DNA from: Chelonobacter sp050613185
GTDB taxonomy: Bacteria; Pseudomonadota; Gammaproteobacteria; Enterobacterales; Pasteurellaceae
Direction: 5' to 3'
DNA: 64,000 bases
NCBI RefSeq assembly: GCF_050613185.1
Contig: NZ_CP192511.1
Coordinates: forward strand, 2,418,001-2,482,000
Below the pieces are notes generated by a model, which worked only from the letters and a program-made list of their open reading frames with translations, was not told where the DNA came from and did not search any database. This document shows positions 7,690-15,948 of this stretch, one piece after another (positions within the stretch are counted from its first letter, which is position 1; each line of letters begins with the position of its first letter). The translations under genes were made by a program, and so were the position numbers.

Positions 7690-9069
7690 ATGATTTCTAC
7701 TATATTATTTCGTCGTTCCGCCGCCGCTTTACTGGTGAGTGGCTTTCTCACCGCTTGTGTCAGCAATCCGCAGCAAACCGGCTATCAGCAGGAAATGCAG
7801 CAATTCGAGCAATACCGGCAATTAAGCGAACAATACCGCATTGATCCGAATTGGTGGACCCAATATCAAGATTCCCAACTTAACCGTTTGATTGATACCG
7901 CACTTGCCAATAATTTGAACTTGGCAAAAGCGGCGGTAAATGTGAATCGCGCATTATACAATGCCAACTTGTTGGGCGCGGATTTAGTGCCGGCATTCAA
8001 TGGTTCGGTATCCGGTCGGGTGCAAAAAAATACCGAAAGCGGTATTTCCAGCCGCACTTACGGCAGTTCACTCGCGTTGAATTATACCGTTGATCTGTGG
8101 CGTAAGCTTGCCGACAGCGCCAATGCGGCAGAATGGGCGCATAAAGCGACAGAATTGGATCTGGAAGCGGCGAAATTGACGCTAATTAACCAAGTCATCG
8201 ACAGCTACTATCACATCGCATACTTAAAACAAGCGATTCAAATTGTGCAAAGTAACATCAAAACCTACCAGCAAATCGCGACCTTGACGCAAAACCAAGT
8301 AAACCAAGGCATGACCTTGCAGTTGGATGCCGATCAAAGCCGCCAAGCGGTGCTATCGGCAGAAAACCAACTAATCAGTTACCAATCACAGTTACAAACG
8401 GTAGAAAGTACCCTGCGTAATTTGCTAAACCTGCAACCACAGCAGAAGTTAGGGCTAAGTGCGGTCAATTTAAAAAACCTGAAGTTACAACCGGTGAATT
8501 TGAATATTCCGCTCTCCACCATTGCCAATCGCCCGGACTTGAAAGCTTATCAATACCGCTTAACCTCTGCGTTTAAAGATTTAAATGCCATGGAAAAAAG
8601 CTGGTATCCGAGCATTACCTTAGGCGCCAGCTTAACTACCGGCGGCAACAGCGTGGGTAATATGTTTGATGTGCCGTTGAGCGCCGGTACAATCGGTATC
8701 AATCTGCCGTTCTTAGACTGGAACCGGGTGAAATGGAACGTGAAGTTGTCGGAAGCAGGTTATGAAACGGCGAAATTGAATTTCCAGCAAGGCATTACCA
8801 CCGCGCTGAACGAAATTGACAGCAATTATAAAGCATATCAATTGGCGCAAAAAAGCTACCAAAATCTGAATCAGAAATACCGTTATGATCGTAATATCAG
8901 CAATACCTACCGTTTACAATATAACGCCGGGATTGCCGGGATGAAAGATTGGTTGACAGCGCTGGCAACGGAACAGCATTCCGAGCTCAATATCTTGCAG
9001 GCAAAATATGATTTGCTGCGCTATGAAAACGCTATTTATCAAAGCATGGCGGGAAAATATCAGCGTTAA
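7690..9069 (+). CDS. Outer-membrane efflux channel lipoprotein (TolC/NodT family)
   Basis: This 459-residue protein is the third subunit encoded with macAB and should form the trimeric outer-membrane tunnel. The N-terminus is a lipoprotein signal with lipobox LTAC (Cys23), placing it in the outer membrane as in the NodT/OprM branch rather than the unlipidated TolC. Two repeated outer-membrane-factor halves follow, with long amphipathic helices rich in Gln/Asn/Ala (e.g. QIVQSNIKTYQQIATLTQNQ) and the conserved NRPDLKAYQYRL segment near 280. A dedicated channel in the operon suggests a self-contained pump. It is closed by a strong terminator at 9089-9121. Confidence 0.88.
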   Translation: MISTILFRRSAAALLVSGFLTACVSNPQQTGYQQEMQQFEQYRQLSEQYRIDPNWWTQYQDSQLNRLIDTALANNLNLAKAAVNVNRALYNANLLGADLVPAFNGSVSGRVQKNTESGISSRTYGSSLALNYTVDLWRKLADSANAAEWAHKATELDLEAAKLTLINQVIDSYYHIAYLKQAIQIVQSNIKTYQQIATLTQNQVNQGMTLQLDADQSRQAVLSAENQLISYQSQLQTVESTLRNLLNLQPQQKLGLSAVNLKNLKLQPVNLNIPLSTIANRPDLKAYQYRLTSAFKDLNAMEKSWYPSITLGASLTTGGNSVGNMFDVPLSAGTIGINLPFLDWNRVKWNVKLSEAGYETAKLNFQQGITTALNEIDSNYKAYQLAQKSYQNLNQKYRYDRNISNTYRLQYNAGIAGMKDWLTALATEQHSELNILQAKYDLLRYENAIYQSMAGKYQR

Positions 9070-9088
9070 ACGGGATAAAATAATAACA

Positions 9089-9121
9089 AAAAACGGATGT
9101 TGATTTGACGATCCGTTTTTT
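9089..9121. terminator. Rho-independent terminator after the efflux operon and cspD
   Basis: AAAAACGGAT (9089-9098) pairs with ATCCGTTTTT (9111-9120), a 10-bp stem with a T run. It lies between convergent genes and is symmetric enough to stop both. Confidence 0.85.
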
Positions 9122-9133
9122 ATTACCTATATA

Positions 9134-9361
9134 TCAAAGAGTTGGATTTTGCTCTAGTGGTACCGGGATAATTTTGGTGGCATGGGAACCCTTGTCACCA
9201 TGAATCGCCTCAAACCGAACCTTTTGACCGGCTTTCAACGAGCGATAGCCATCCATTTCAATCACTGAGTAATGAACAAAAATATCTTCCACCCCACCGT
9301 CCTCAGCGATAAACCCAAATCCTTTTGCATTGTTAAACCATTTGACTGTTCCAATTTGCAT
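9134..9361 (-). CDS. cspD: Cold-shock domain protein, CspD-like
   Basis: This 75-residue single cold-shock domain binds single-stranded DNA/RNA. RNP1 is KGFGFI (13-18) and RNP2 DIFVHY (26-31). The sequence around VKWFNNAKGFGFI and YRSLKAGQKVRFE is closest to CspD, which in E. coli is induced in stationary phase and inhibits replication, rather than to CspA. A leader with an inverted repeat lies upstream (9400-9429). In E. coli cspD sits beside clpS; here it does not. Confidence 0.85.
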   Translation of the reverse strand: MQIGTVKWFNNAKGFGFIAEDGGVEDIFVHYSVIEMDGYRSLKAGQKVRFEAIHGDKGSHATKIIPVPLEQNPTL

Positions 9362-9399
9362 ATTGCAACCTCATTTTGTCTTGACCCGGCTCTCTCGAC

Positions 9400-9429
9400 G
9401 GCTGACCGTACGTGTTATCTCGGTCAACC
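9400..9429 (-). promoter_or_regulatory. Inverted repeat in the cspD leader
   Basis: GGCTGACCG (9400-9408) and CGGTCAACC (9421-9429) can form a stem with one G-T type mismatch about 40 nt before the cspD start, within a GC-rich leader in an otherwise AT-rich region. It could be a structured cold-shock 5' UTR; a promoter was not located with confidence. Confidence 0.3.
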
Positions 9430-9540
9430 TGTTGTTATACTTAAATAAATGTGATTAATATGCAACCATCAAACCTAAAAAGTATGTACCAGATCACAAA
9501 ATTAATGCAATATTATCATTCACTTGGCTGAAGATATGAA

Positions 9541-9566
9541 AAAAGAGAGGCAAACCTCTCTTTTTT
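9541..9566. terminator. Rho-independent terminator after topA
   Basis: AAAAAGAGAGG (9541-9551) pairs with CCTCTCTTTTT (9556-9566) around a four-base loop. Read on the minus strand it follows the topA stop by about 50 bp and ends in a T run. Confidence 0.9.
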
Positions 9567-9618
9567 TGCATTTTACTGATATTTTACTTGACTTTTCACT
9601 TGTTTAGATAGCAGGCGG

Positions 9619-12225
9619 CTATTTCTGACGAGTGATCCACTTGCCGTTGAGGTAATCAGCGATCCATTTGGTGGCTTTACCGTCTTTCTCCGAGGTAATG
9701 TATTGGCGTTTTTCCTTACGGCTAAAACGCACAATCGTTTTATTGCCTGCGTCATCAACCGTCGGTGCTTCGGTCAGATAGTGGAATTTTTCCGGCAGGC
9801 GATCTTTAAAGCGTACCAATTCCTCCACATACGGCGCACGGGTTTCACGCGATTTCGGGAAGTTATGCGCCGACATAAACACCCCGCTTGCGCCGTCACG
9901 CAGCACAAAATACGCGTCCGATTTTTCACACGGTAATTCAGGGAAAGCCACCGGATCCTCTTTCGGCGGGGCAACCTCACCGTTTTTCAAAATCTTGCGG
10001 GTATTGCTACAATTGGTGCAGCCCATATATTTACCAAAGCGCCCCAATTTAAGGTGCATGTCCGCACCGCACTTGTCGCACTCGACCACCGGACCGTCGT
10101 AACCCTTGATTTTAAATGCGCCTTCTTCAATCAGGTAGCCGTCGCAATTCGGGTTATTACCGCAAATATGCAGCTTGCGTTGACCGTCAATCAAATAACT
10201 GTCCATCGCAGTATGGCACTTTGGACAGCGTTTGCGTTTGCGCAAGGCGTCGGTTTCCGAATCGTCATCCAACACATTCAATAATTCCGCTTCCGGAATC
10301 AAGTTAATCGTGGTTTTACAGCGTTCTTTCGGCGGCAAGGCATAACCGCTACAACCTAAAAATACCCCGGTGCTGGCGGTACGAATCGCCATATTACGCC
10401 CACAGGTCGGACATTTGATCTCGGTCTCTACCAAACTATTTGGGGTCATGCCCCCTTCCAATTCGTCCAATTCGGCCTTGGATAGTTTCTCTGAAAAATC
10501 CGCAAAGAATTGGTTTAGCTCGGTTTTCCAGTTGGCATTGCCGTTGGCGATCTGATCGAGCTGGTCTTCCATGTTGGCGGTGAAATCATAATTCATCAAT
10601 TCGCTAAACGATTGGTTTAAACGATCAGTGACGATTTCGCCCATTTTTTCCGCATAGAAGCGACGGTTTTCCACCCGCACATAACCGCGCTCCTGAATGG
10701 TAGAAATGATCGCCGCATAAGTTGAAGGCCGCCCGATACCGCGCTTTTCCAATTCACGCACCAACGCCGCCTCAGTGAAGCGTGCCGGCGGCTTGGTAAA
10801 ATGCTGTTGCGGATCGATATGTTGCAAATTCAGCGTTTCATTGACTGCCACTTGCGGCAACACTTGATCTTCAGCCGTTTTGCCTAAAATCGGTAACACT
10901 TTGGTCCAGCCGTCAAAGCGTAAGATCCGCCCTTTGGTGCGCAGTTCATACTCTCCGGCTTGCACCGTTAAAGTTGTGGAATCATATTGCGCCGCCGGCA
11001 TTTGGCAAGCCAAAAATTGCCGCCAAATCAAATCGTACAAACGTACCGCATCTTTATCCATGCCGTTTAAATCGTTGTCTTTCACCGCCACATCGGAAGG
11101 ACGAATCGCCTCATGCGCCTCTTGAGCGTTTTCTTTGCTGGAATAAAAATTCGGCTTTTCCGGCAGATATTGTTTACCGAAGTTTTTCTCAATATAGCTG
11201 CGCGCCATGGTTAGCGCATCTTGGCTGAGATTGGTCGAATCGGTACGCATATAGGTGATATACCCGGCTTCATACAAACGTTGCGCCATCATCATGGTTT
11301 TCTTCACCCCGAAGCCTAAGCGCGTGCTGGCGGCTTGTTGCAGGGTCGAGGTGATAAACGGGGCTTTGGCGCGTGAACGGGTCGGTTTGGTTTCCAGAGC
11401 GCTGACCACGTAAGTTGCTTGCTGCAATGCCGCAACTGCGGTATCCGCTTGCTGTTGGTTGACCGGCTCAAATTTTTTGCCTTGGAACTGCGCCACATCT
11501 AAGCGAATTGCCTGATTTTGCAAGGTGGTGGTATCCACCGCCACTTGCCAAAACTCTTGCGGATCAAAAGATTTGATTTCACGCTCGCGCTCCACCAACA
11601 ATTTCACCGCCACCGACTGCACCCGCCCGGCGGATAAACCGCGCGCCACTTTTTTCCATAACAACGGCGACACCATAAAGCCGACCACGCGGTCTAAAAA
11701 GCGGCGGGTTTGCTGTGCATTGACCCGATCTAAGTTTAACTGTTCCGGTTTTTCAAACGCATTTTTAATCGCATTCTTAGTGATTTCATTAAACACTACG
11801 CGGCTATAACGATTATCATCGCCGCCGATCACTTCGCGCAAATGCCAGGCAATCGCCTCTCCCTCTCTATCCAAGTCGGTTGCGAGATAGATATGTTCTG
11901 CATTTTTCGCCAGCGATTTCAGCTCGGCAACCACTTTTTCTTTGCCCGGCAGAATTTGATAATTCGCCTTCCAACCATGATAAGGATCAATCCCCATGCG
12001 TTTCACCAACGCCTCCTGATCACGGGCGGCTTTCAATGTGGCTTTCTCTTCCACGCTCATGCCTTTGGTTGAAACCGCTTTGCGTTTCTCACCGGTCGAT
12101 GAACCGGCAGTCGGCAAATCACGGATATGCCCGACGCTGGATTTCACCACATAATCTTTCCCCAGATATTTATTAATTGTTTTTGCTTTCGCCGGGGATT
12201 CCACAATAACTAATGATTTACTCAT
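9619..12225 (-). CDS. topA: DNA topoisomerase I
   Basis: This 868-residue type IA topoisomerase relaxes negative supercoils. The N-terminal Toprim domain starts at SLVIVESPAKA (4-14) and includes the DLDREGEAIAW acidic cluster (117-127). The active-site tyrosine is Tyr325 in YITYMRTDST. The C-terminal third contains several four-cysteine zinc ribbons (CPTCGRNM..., CPKCHTAM..., CDKCGADM...), as in E. coli TopA (865 residues). The start ATG follows AGGAAAAAG. The gene is monocistronic and divergent from msrA. Confidence 0.97.
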   Translation of the reverse strand: MSKSLVIVESPAKAKTINKYLGKDYVVKSSVGHIRDLPTAGSSTGEKRKAVSTKGMSVEEKATLKAARDQEALVKRMGIDPYHGWKANYQILPGKEKVVAELKSLAKNAEHIYLATDLDREGEAIAWHLREVIGGDDNRYSRVVFNEITKNAIKNAFEKPEQLNLDRVNAQQTRRFLDRVVGFMVSPLLWKKVARGLSAGRVQSVAVKLLVEREREIKSFDPQEFWQVAVDTTTLQNQAIRLDVAQFQGKKFEPVNQQQADTAVAALQQATYVVSALETKPTRSRAKAPFITSTLQQAASTRLGFGVKKTMMMAQRLYEAGYITYMRTDSTNLSQDALTMARSYIEKNFGKQYLPEKPNFYSSKENAQEAHEAIRPSDVAVKDNDLNGMDKDAVRLYDLIWRQFLACQMPAAQYDSTTLTVQAGEYELRTKGRILRFDGWTKVLPILGKTAEDQVLPQVAVNETLNLQHIDPQQHFTKPPARFTEAALVRELEKRGIGRPSTYAAIISTIQERGYVRVENRRFYAEKMGEIVTDRLNQSFSELMNYDFTANMEDQLDQIANGNANWKTELNQFFADFSEKLSKAELDELEGGMTPNSLVETEIKCPTCGRNMAIRTASTGVFLGCSGYALPPKERCKTTINLIPEAELLNVLDDDSETDALRKRKRCPKCHTAMDSYLIDGQRKLHICGNNPNCDGYLIEEGAFKIKGYDGPVVECDKCGADMHLKLGRFGKYMGCTNCSNTRKILKNGEVAPPKEDPVAFPELPCEKSDAYFVLRDGASGVFMSAHNFPKSRETRAPYVEELVRFKDRLPEKFHYLTEAPTVDDAGNKTIVRFSRKEKRQYITSEKDGKATKWIADYLNGKWITRQK

Positions 12226-12448
12226 CTTTTTCCTATCAGTTGTCTGAAATTTTTTTCAGTTGCCTTTTAAAATACATACTAAAGACCATAAAATGCGCTG
12301 ACAATAACAAGGTTTGCCAAGGATTACAATAGTTGATGACACAAACCGCCTAATTCACACACGCTTTCTGCCCGTCCGACTTGTGCTTGACCGCACTTTC
12401 ACTCACAATAAGCGCTAAACGGATAAGCCATATACTAAGGAAGAATTT

Positions 12449-12970
12449 ATGCAAACGGCAATTTTAGCAGGCGGCTGCTTTTGGTGTATCGAAGCGGTAT
12501 ACAGTCAGATTAAAGGAGTGCAAAGTGCGGTTTCGGGTTATATCGGCGGGCAGCTCGCCAATCCGACTTACGCACAGGTTTGTGACGGTGTCACAGGACA
12601 TGCCGAGGCAGTCAAAATAACCTTTGATTCTGACATCATCAGCTATCAGACTTTGTTGGATATTTTCTTCTCAATCCACAACCCGACCGAACTCAACCGG
12701 CAAGGCAATGACATCGGCACGCAATATCGCAGTGAGATTTTTTATCTTGATGAACGGCAAAAACAGCTTGCAAAAAACAAGCTTAGCGAATTGCAACCGC
12801 ACTTTGCCGCACCAATTGTGACGAAAATCAGCCCTGTCACAACGTTTTATTCGGCGGAAGATTATCATCAGGGCTATTTCAAACAAAATCCGAATACCGG
12901 TTATTGCAGCATGGTGGTTGCCCCGAAATATTTAAAAGCCAAAGTGAAATTTGCGAAGTGGTGGAAGTAA
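12449..12970 (+). CDS. msrA: Peptide methionine-S-sulfoxide reductase MsrA
   Basis: This 173-residue repair enzyme reduces methionine-S-sulfoxide in proteins, using thioredoxin. The catalytic motif GCFWC is at residues 9-13, with Cys10 nucleophilic. Conserved segments GYIGG, NPTYAQVCDGVTGHAEAV and the DIGTQYRSEIFY stretch are present. There is no MsrB domain, so this is the single-domain form without the PilB-type fusion known in some Pasteurellaceae. The ribosome site AAGGAAG precedes the ATG. An uptake signal lies at about codon 26. Confidence 0.95.
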   Translation: MQTAILAGGCFWCIEAVYSQIKGVQSAVSGYIGGQLANPTYAQVCDGVTGHAEAVKITFDSDIISYQTLLDIFFSIHNPTELNRQGNDIGTQYRSEIFYLDERQKQLAKNKLSELQPHFAAPIVTKISPVTTFYSAEDYHQGYFKQNPNTGYCSMVVAPKYLKAKVKFAKWWK

Positions 12971-13022
12971 CTTTTGATATATCACTCTCGCTATTTCGCC
13001 GATAGCAACTTTAAGATAACTA

Positions 13023-14468
13023 TCAATACCGCAACACCTTAACATTGCTATAGCCCTGCTGTTGCAAATACAACGCTTGCAGTTTGCTCATCACGCCGCG
13101 TTCGCAATAAAGCAAGTAGGTTTTGGAAGAATCCAACTCGGCAAAAGCGGTAGAAAGTTTGTAAAACGGAATATGGCGTACGGTCTGCCCTGCGATTTGC
13201 AACGGCTTATCTTCCGCTTCCTCATTACTACGCACATCGATCACCACTTCGTTTTCCGCAATCAGTGAAACCGTTTCGATTTGCACTTCCTGCTCGGTTT
13301 GCTGCCCGATTTGGCGGATATCCAAATATTGCGCATTGCTGACCGCACTTTCGAGGATCGCAAAATCAAAATTGGCTTCTTCTTTTTCGATCTTGGATTT
13401 AATCGCTTTGACGGTCGGATTTTTGGAAATCACGCCGCAAAATTCCGGCATCGATTTGGCGATATCGTCGGTGCCGATCTGTTTTGCCAGTTCGATAATT
13501 TGTTCTTTGTCGTGGGTAATCAGCGGGCGCAACACCAACGCCTGCGCCGCTTCATCAATCAAACGCAGATTGGTTAAGGTTTGGCTGGAAACCTGCCCCA
13601 ACGCTTCGCCGGTCACAATCGCCTGAATACCGAAACGCTCCGCCACTTGCGACGCGGCACGCACCATCATGCGTTTCAACACCACGCCCATCTGTCCGTT
13701 ATCGACTTTTTCCAAAATTTCCGCCACCACCGGTTCGAAGTTGATCGCCACAAACCGCACTTTATGCGAGGCACTGTAACGTTGCCAAATGTGATACGCC
13801 ATCTGTTTCACGCCGATTTCATGCGCCGCGCCGCCCAGATTGAAGAAACAATAATGCACGCGCGAACCACGGCGGATCAGCATATAACTGGACACGCCCG
13901 AATCAAAGCCGCCGGAAATCAGCGACAGCACGTCTTCCTGCGTGCCGATCGGATAGCCGCCAAGACCGGCATGGCGCTGTTTAATCAACATCATCCGGTC
14001 ATCTTCAATATCGATCCGCACCGTCACGTCCGGTTTGCTCAGTTTGACTTTTGCCGATTCAATCTGTTGATTTAAACCGCCGCCGACATAACGTTCCACA
14101 TCAAGCGAGCTGAAATCGTGCTTGCCTTTGCGGCGCACGCGCACGCAAAAAGTGCGGTTTTCCAAGTCAGCGCGCGTGGCTTGCAGAGTTTGTTCAAAAA
14201 TATCGTGCAGCGAGTCGAACGGGGTGTCTTCCACTTCCAAAATATGGTGAATGCCGGGGGTGCGTTGCAGATAATCCAAAATCAGCTGGCGTTGGCGCTG
14301 ATCTTTGCTGCGCACTTCAATGTAATCCCAATGGCGCACCACCGCCACGCTTTCATCGTGTTTGGCAAGAATATTACGGATATTGCCGGTCAGGATTTTA
14401 ATAAAACGCTTACGCACCGAATCGCTTTTAATCATGATTTCGGGGAAAAGTTTAATAATAAATTTCAT
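13023..14468 (-). CDS. thiI: tRNA 4-thiouridine synthetase / thiamine sulfur carrier enzyme ThiI
   Basis: This 481-residue enzyme adenylates U8 of tRNA and transfers sulfur, and supplies sulfur for the thiamine thiazole. Domains in order are an N-terminal ferredoxin-like domain, a THUMP domain (about 60-165), an ATP-PPi loop SGGFDS (185-190), and a C-terminal rhodanese domain with the persulfide Cys455 in YCERG. The middle cysteine of CGVISKNP, which forms the disulfide in turnover, is also present. The rhodanese fusion is the gammaproteobacterial form. It is divergent from xseB, and thiL occurs at 19348-20352, so two thiamine-related genes share this neighbourhood. Confidence 0.96.
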   Translation of the reverse strand: MKFIIKLFPEIMIKSDSVRKRFIKILTGNIRNILAKHDESVAVVRHWDYIEVRSKDQRQRQLILDYLQRTPGIHHILEVEDTPFDSLHDIFEQTLQATRADLENRTFCVRVRRKGKHDFSSLDVERYVGGGLNQQIESAKVKLSKPDVTVRIDIEDDRMMLIKQRHAGLGGYPIGTQEDVLSLISGGFDSGVSSYMLIRRGSRVHYCFFNLGGAAHEIGVKQMAYHIWQRYSASHKVRFVAINFEPVVAEILEKVDNGQMGVVLKRMMVRAASQVAERFGIQAIVTGEALGQVSSQTLTNLRLIDEAAQALVLRPLITHDKEQIIELAKQIGTDDIAKSMPEFCGVISKNPTVKAIKSKIEKEEANFDFAILESAVSNAQYLDIRQIGQQTEQEVQIETVSLIAENEVVIDVRSNEEAEDKPLQIAGQTVRHIPFYKLSTAFAELDSSKTYLLYCERGVMSKLQALYLQQQGYSNVKVLRY

Positions 14469-14601
14469 AACAACAACTTTAAATCAATCATCAAGAAAAA
14501 ATTAGCGACATTGTACACGAAATTCATAAAAAAACACCGACAACAATTTGAATCTGAAGTACAATATGCCGTTTATACGTCAGCCGCAACGAGAGTTCAG
14601 C

Positions 14602-14838
14602 ATGGAAAAAACCACTAACGCTAAAAAAACGGATTTTGAATCAACACTTTCGCAACTGGAAAGCATTGTCTCACGTTTGGAGTCGGGCGATTTGCCGCTG
14701 GAAGAGGCATTGAGCGAATTTGAAAAAGGTATCAAGCTGGCACAGCAAGGACAGCAGCGTTTGCAAAAAGCCGAACAGCGCGTACAGATTTTATTAGAAA
14801 AAAGTGCGGTTGCGCCTTTAGCCGACTATGATGAATAA
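14602..14838 (+). CDS. xseB: Exodeoxyribonuclease VII small subunit
   Basis: This 78-residue helical protein pairs in several copies with XseA to form the single-strand exonuclease VII. The conserved core is FESTLSQLESIVSRLESGDL with PLEEALSEFEKG after it. The ATG at 14602 gives the normal length; an in-frame ATG at 14548 would add 18 unsupported residues. It is the first gene of xseB-ispA-dxs, 6 bp before ispA. Confidence 0.93.
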   Translation: MEKTTNAKKTDFESTLSQLESIVSRLESGDLPLEEALSEFEKGIKLAQQGQQRLQKAEQRVQILLEKSAVAPLADYDE

Positions 14839-14844
14839 CTAGCC

Positions 14845-15738
14845 ATGAACTACAGCTTTAATGATGATTTAGTCGAACTGCGCACGCGGATTAATGCATT
14901 TTTACAGCGGCAGTTGCAACCGTTTGACAGCGCACCGGCGCAATTGTCCGACGCCATGCGCTACGGCATTTTACTGGGCGGCAAACGCCTGCGCCCGTTT
15001 TTGGTGTATGCGGTCGGCAGAATGTTGCAAGCGGATTTTCACAGTTTGGATTATGCCGCAAGTGCGGTGGAAGCGATTCACAGTTATTCGCTGATCCACG
15101 ATGACTTGCCGGCAATGGACGACGACACCTTGCGCCGCGGGCAGAAAACCTGTCATATCGAATTTGACGAAGCCACGGCGATTTTAGCCGGTGACGCGTT
15201 ACAGGCGTTCGCCTTTGAGTGTCTCAGCGACGTGCCGGACATCAGCGCACAACAAAAAGTGGCGTTGGTGAAAACCCTGGCATTGGCTTCCGGCGCCCAA
15301 GGAATGTGTTTAGGGCAAAGTTTGGATTTGCTCGCCGAGCAAAGTGCGGTCAGCCTCGATTTTTTACAGCGCATTCACCGCAATAAAACCGGCGCGCTGA
15401 TTATTGCGGCGGTCGAAATGGGCTTGCTCTGCTCGTCGCACTTTGATGATGTTGAATTGCGCCGACGCTTAGTGCGTTACGCGCAGGCGATTGGTTTGGC
15501 ATTTCAGGTGCAGGACGATATTTTGGACATCACCGCCGACAGCGCCACCTTAGGCAAAAATGCCGGTTCGGATTTGGCATTGGATAAAAGCACTTATCCG
15601 AAATTACTCGGTTTGGACGGCGCACAACAAAAAGCGGCGCAACTGATCGCCTCCGCCAAAGCGGAATTACAGGATTTGGATTTTGATACCGAACCGTTAA
15701 TGAAATTAGCGGATTATATTGTGCAACGACAAAATTAG
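14845..15738 (+). CDS. ispA: Farnesyl diphosphate synthase (geranyltranstransferase)
   Basis: This 297-residue cytosolic prenyltransferase condenses IPP with DMAPP and GPP to give farnesyl diphosphate for quinones and undecaprenyl phosphate. The first aspartate-rich motif is LIHDDLPAMDDD (83-94) and the second VQDDILD (~223-229). GGKRLRP (45-51) binds IPP. Its place between xseB and dxs matches the conserved gammaproteobacterial operon. A 210-bp gap holding a repeat element separates it from dxs, so readthrough or a separate dxs promoter is needed. Confidence 0.96.
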   Translation: MNYSFNDDLVELRTRINAFLQRQLQPFDSAPAQLSDAMRYGILLGGKRLRPFLVYAVGRMLQADFHSLDYAASAVEAIHSYSLIHDDLPAMDDDTLRRGQKTCHIEFDEATAILAGDALQAFAFECLSDVPDISAQQKVALVKTLALASGAQGMCLGQSLDLLAEQSAVSLDFLQRIHRNKTGALIIAAVEMGLLCSSHFDDVELRRRLVRYAQAIGLAFQVQDDILDITADSATLGKNAGSDLALDKSTYPKLLGLDGAQQKAAQLIASAKAELQDLDFDTEPLMKLADYIVQRQN

Positions 15739-15755
15739 TGGTTACACAGACAAAT

Positions 15756-15888
15756 TTCTCTCCCTTCGCTCGCGGAGGGAGTAGCATTTTTCATTAGAAA
15801 AATGGGGAGGGTGGGGATTGAAATAATATCCGATAAAATTATGCCTCCGTCCTTCGGACACCTCCCTCCGCTTGCGGAGAGAGGGAAA
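15756..15888. repeat. Dispersed palindromic repeat, family B, longest copy
   Basis: Two palindromes flank a central A/G-rich stretch: CTCTCCCTTCGCTCGCGGAG with GGAG at the left, and CCTCCCTCCGCTTGCGGAGAG at the right preceded by CCGTCCTTCGGACA. The left half matches 61672-61735 (including CATTTTTC...GAAAAATGGGG) and the right half matches 2628-2675. It sits inside the ispA-dxs gap of an otherwise tight operon. Confidence 0.65.
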
Positions 15889-15948
15889 ATTAACAAATAT
15901 CAGTAGTCATTTAAAATAGATCGTTCTTTTTTGATTACGTAATAATCG

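Noticed and set aside
9470..9500. CRP-like GATCACA before topA/cspD
   Set aside because: Only one half-site is present, with no partner at the right spacing.
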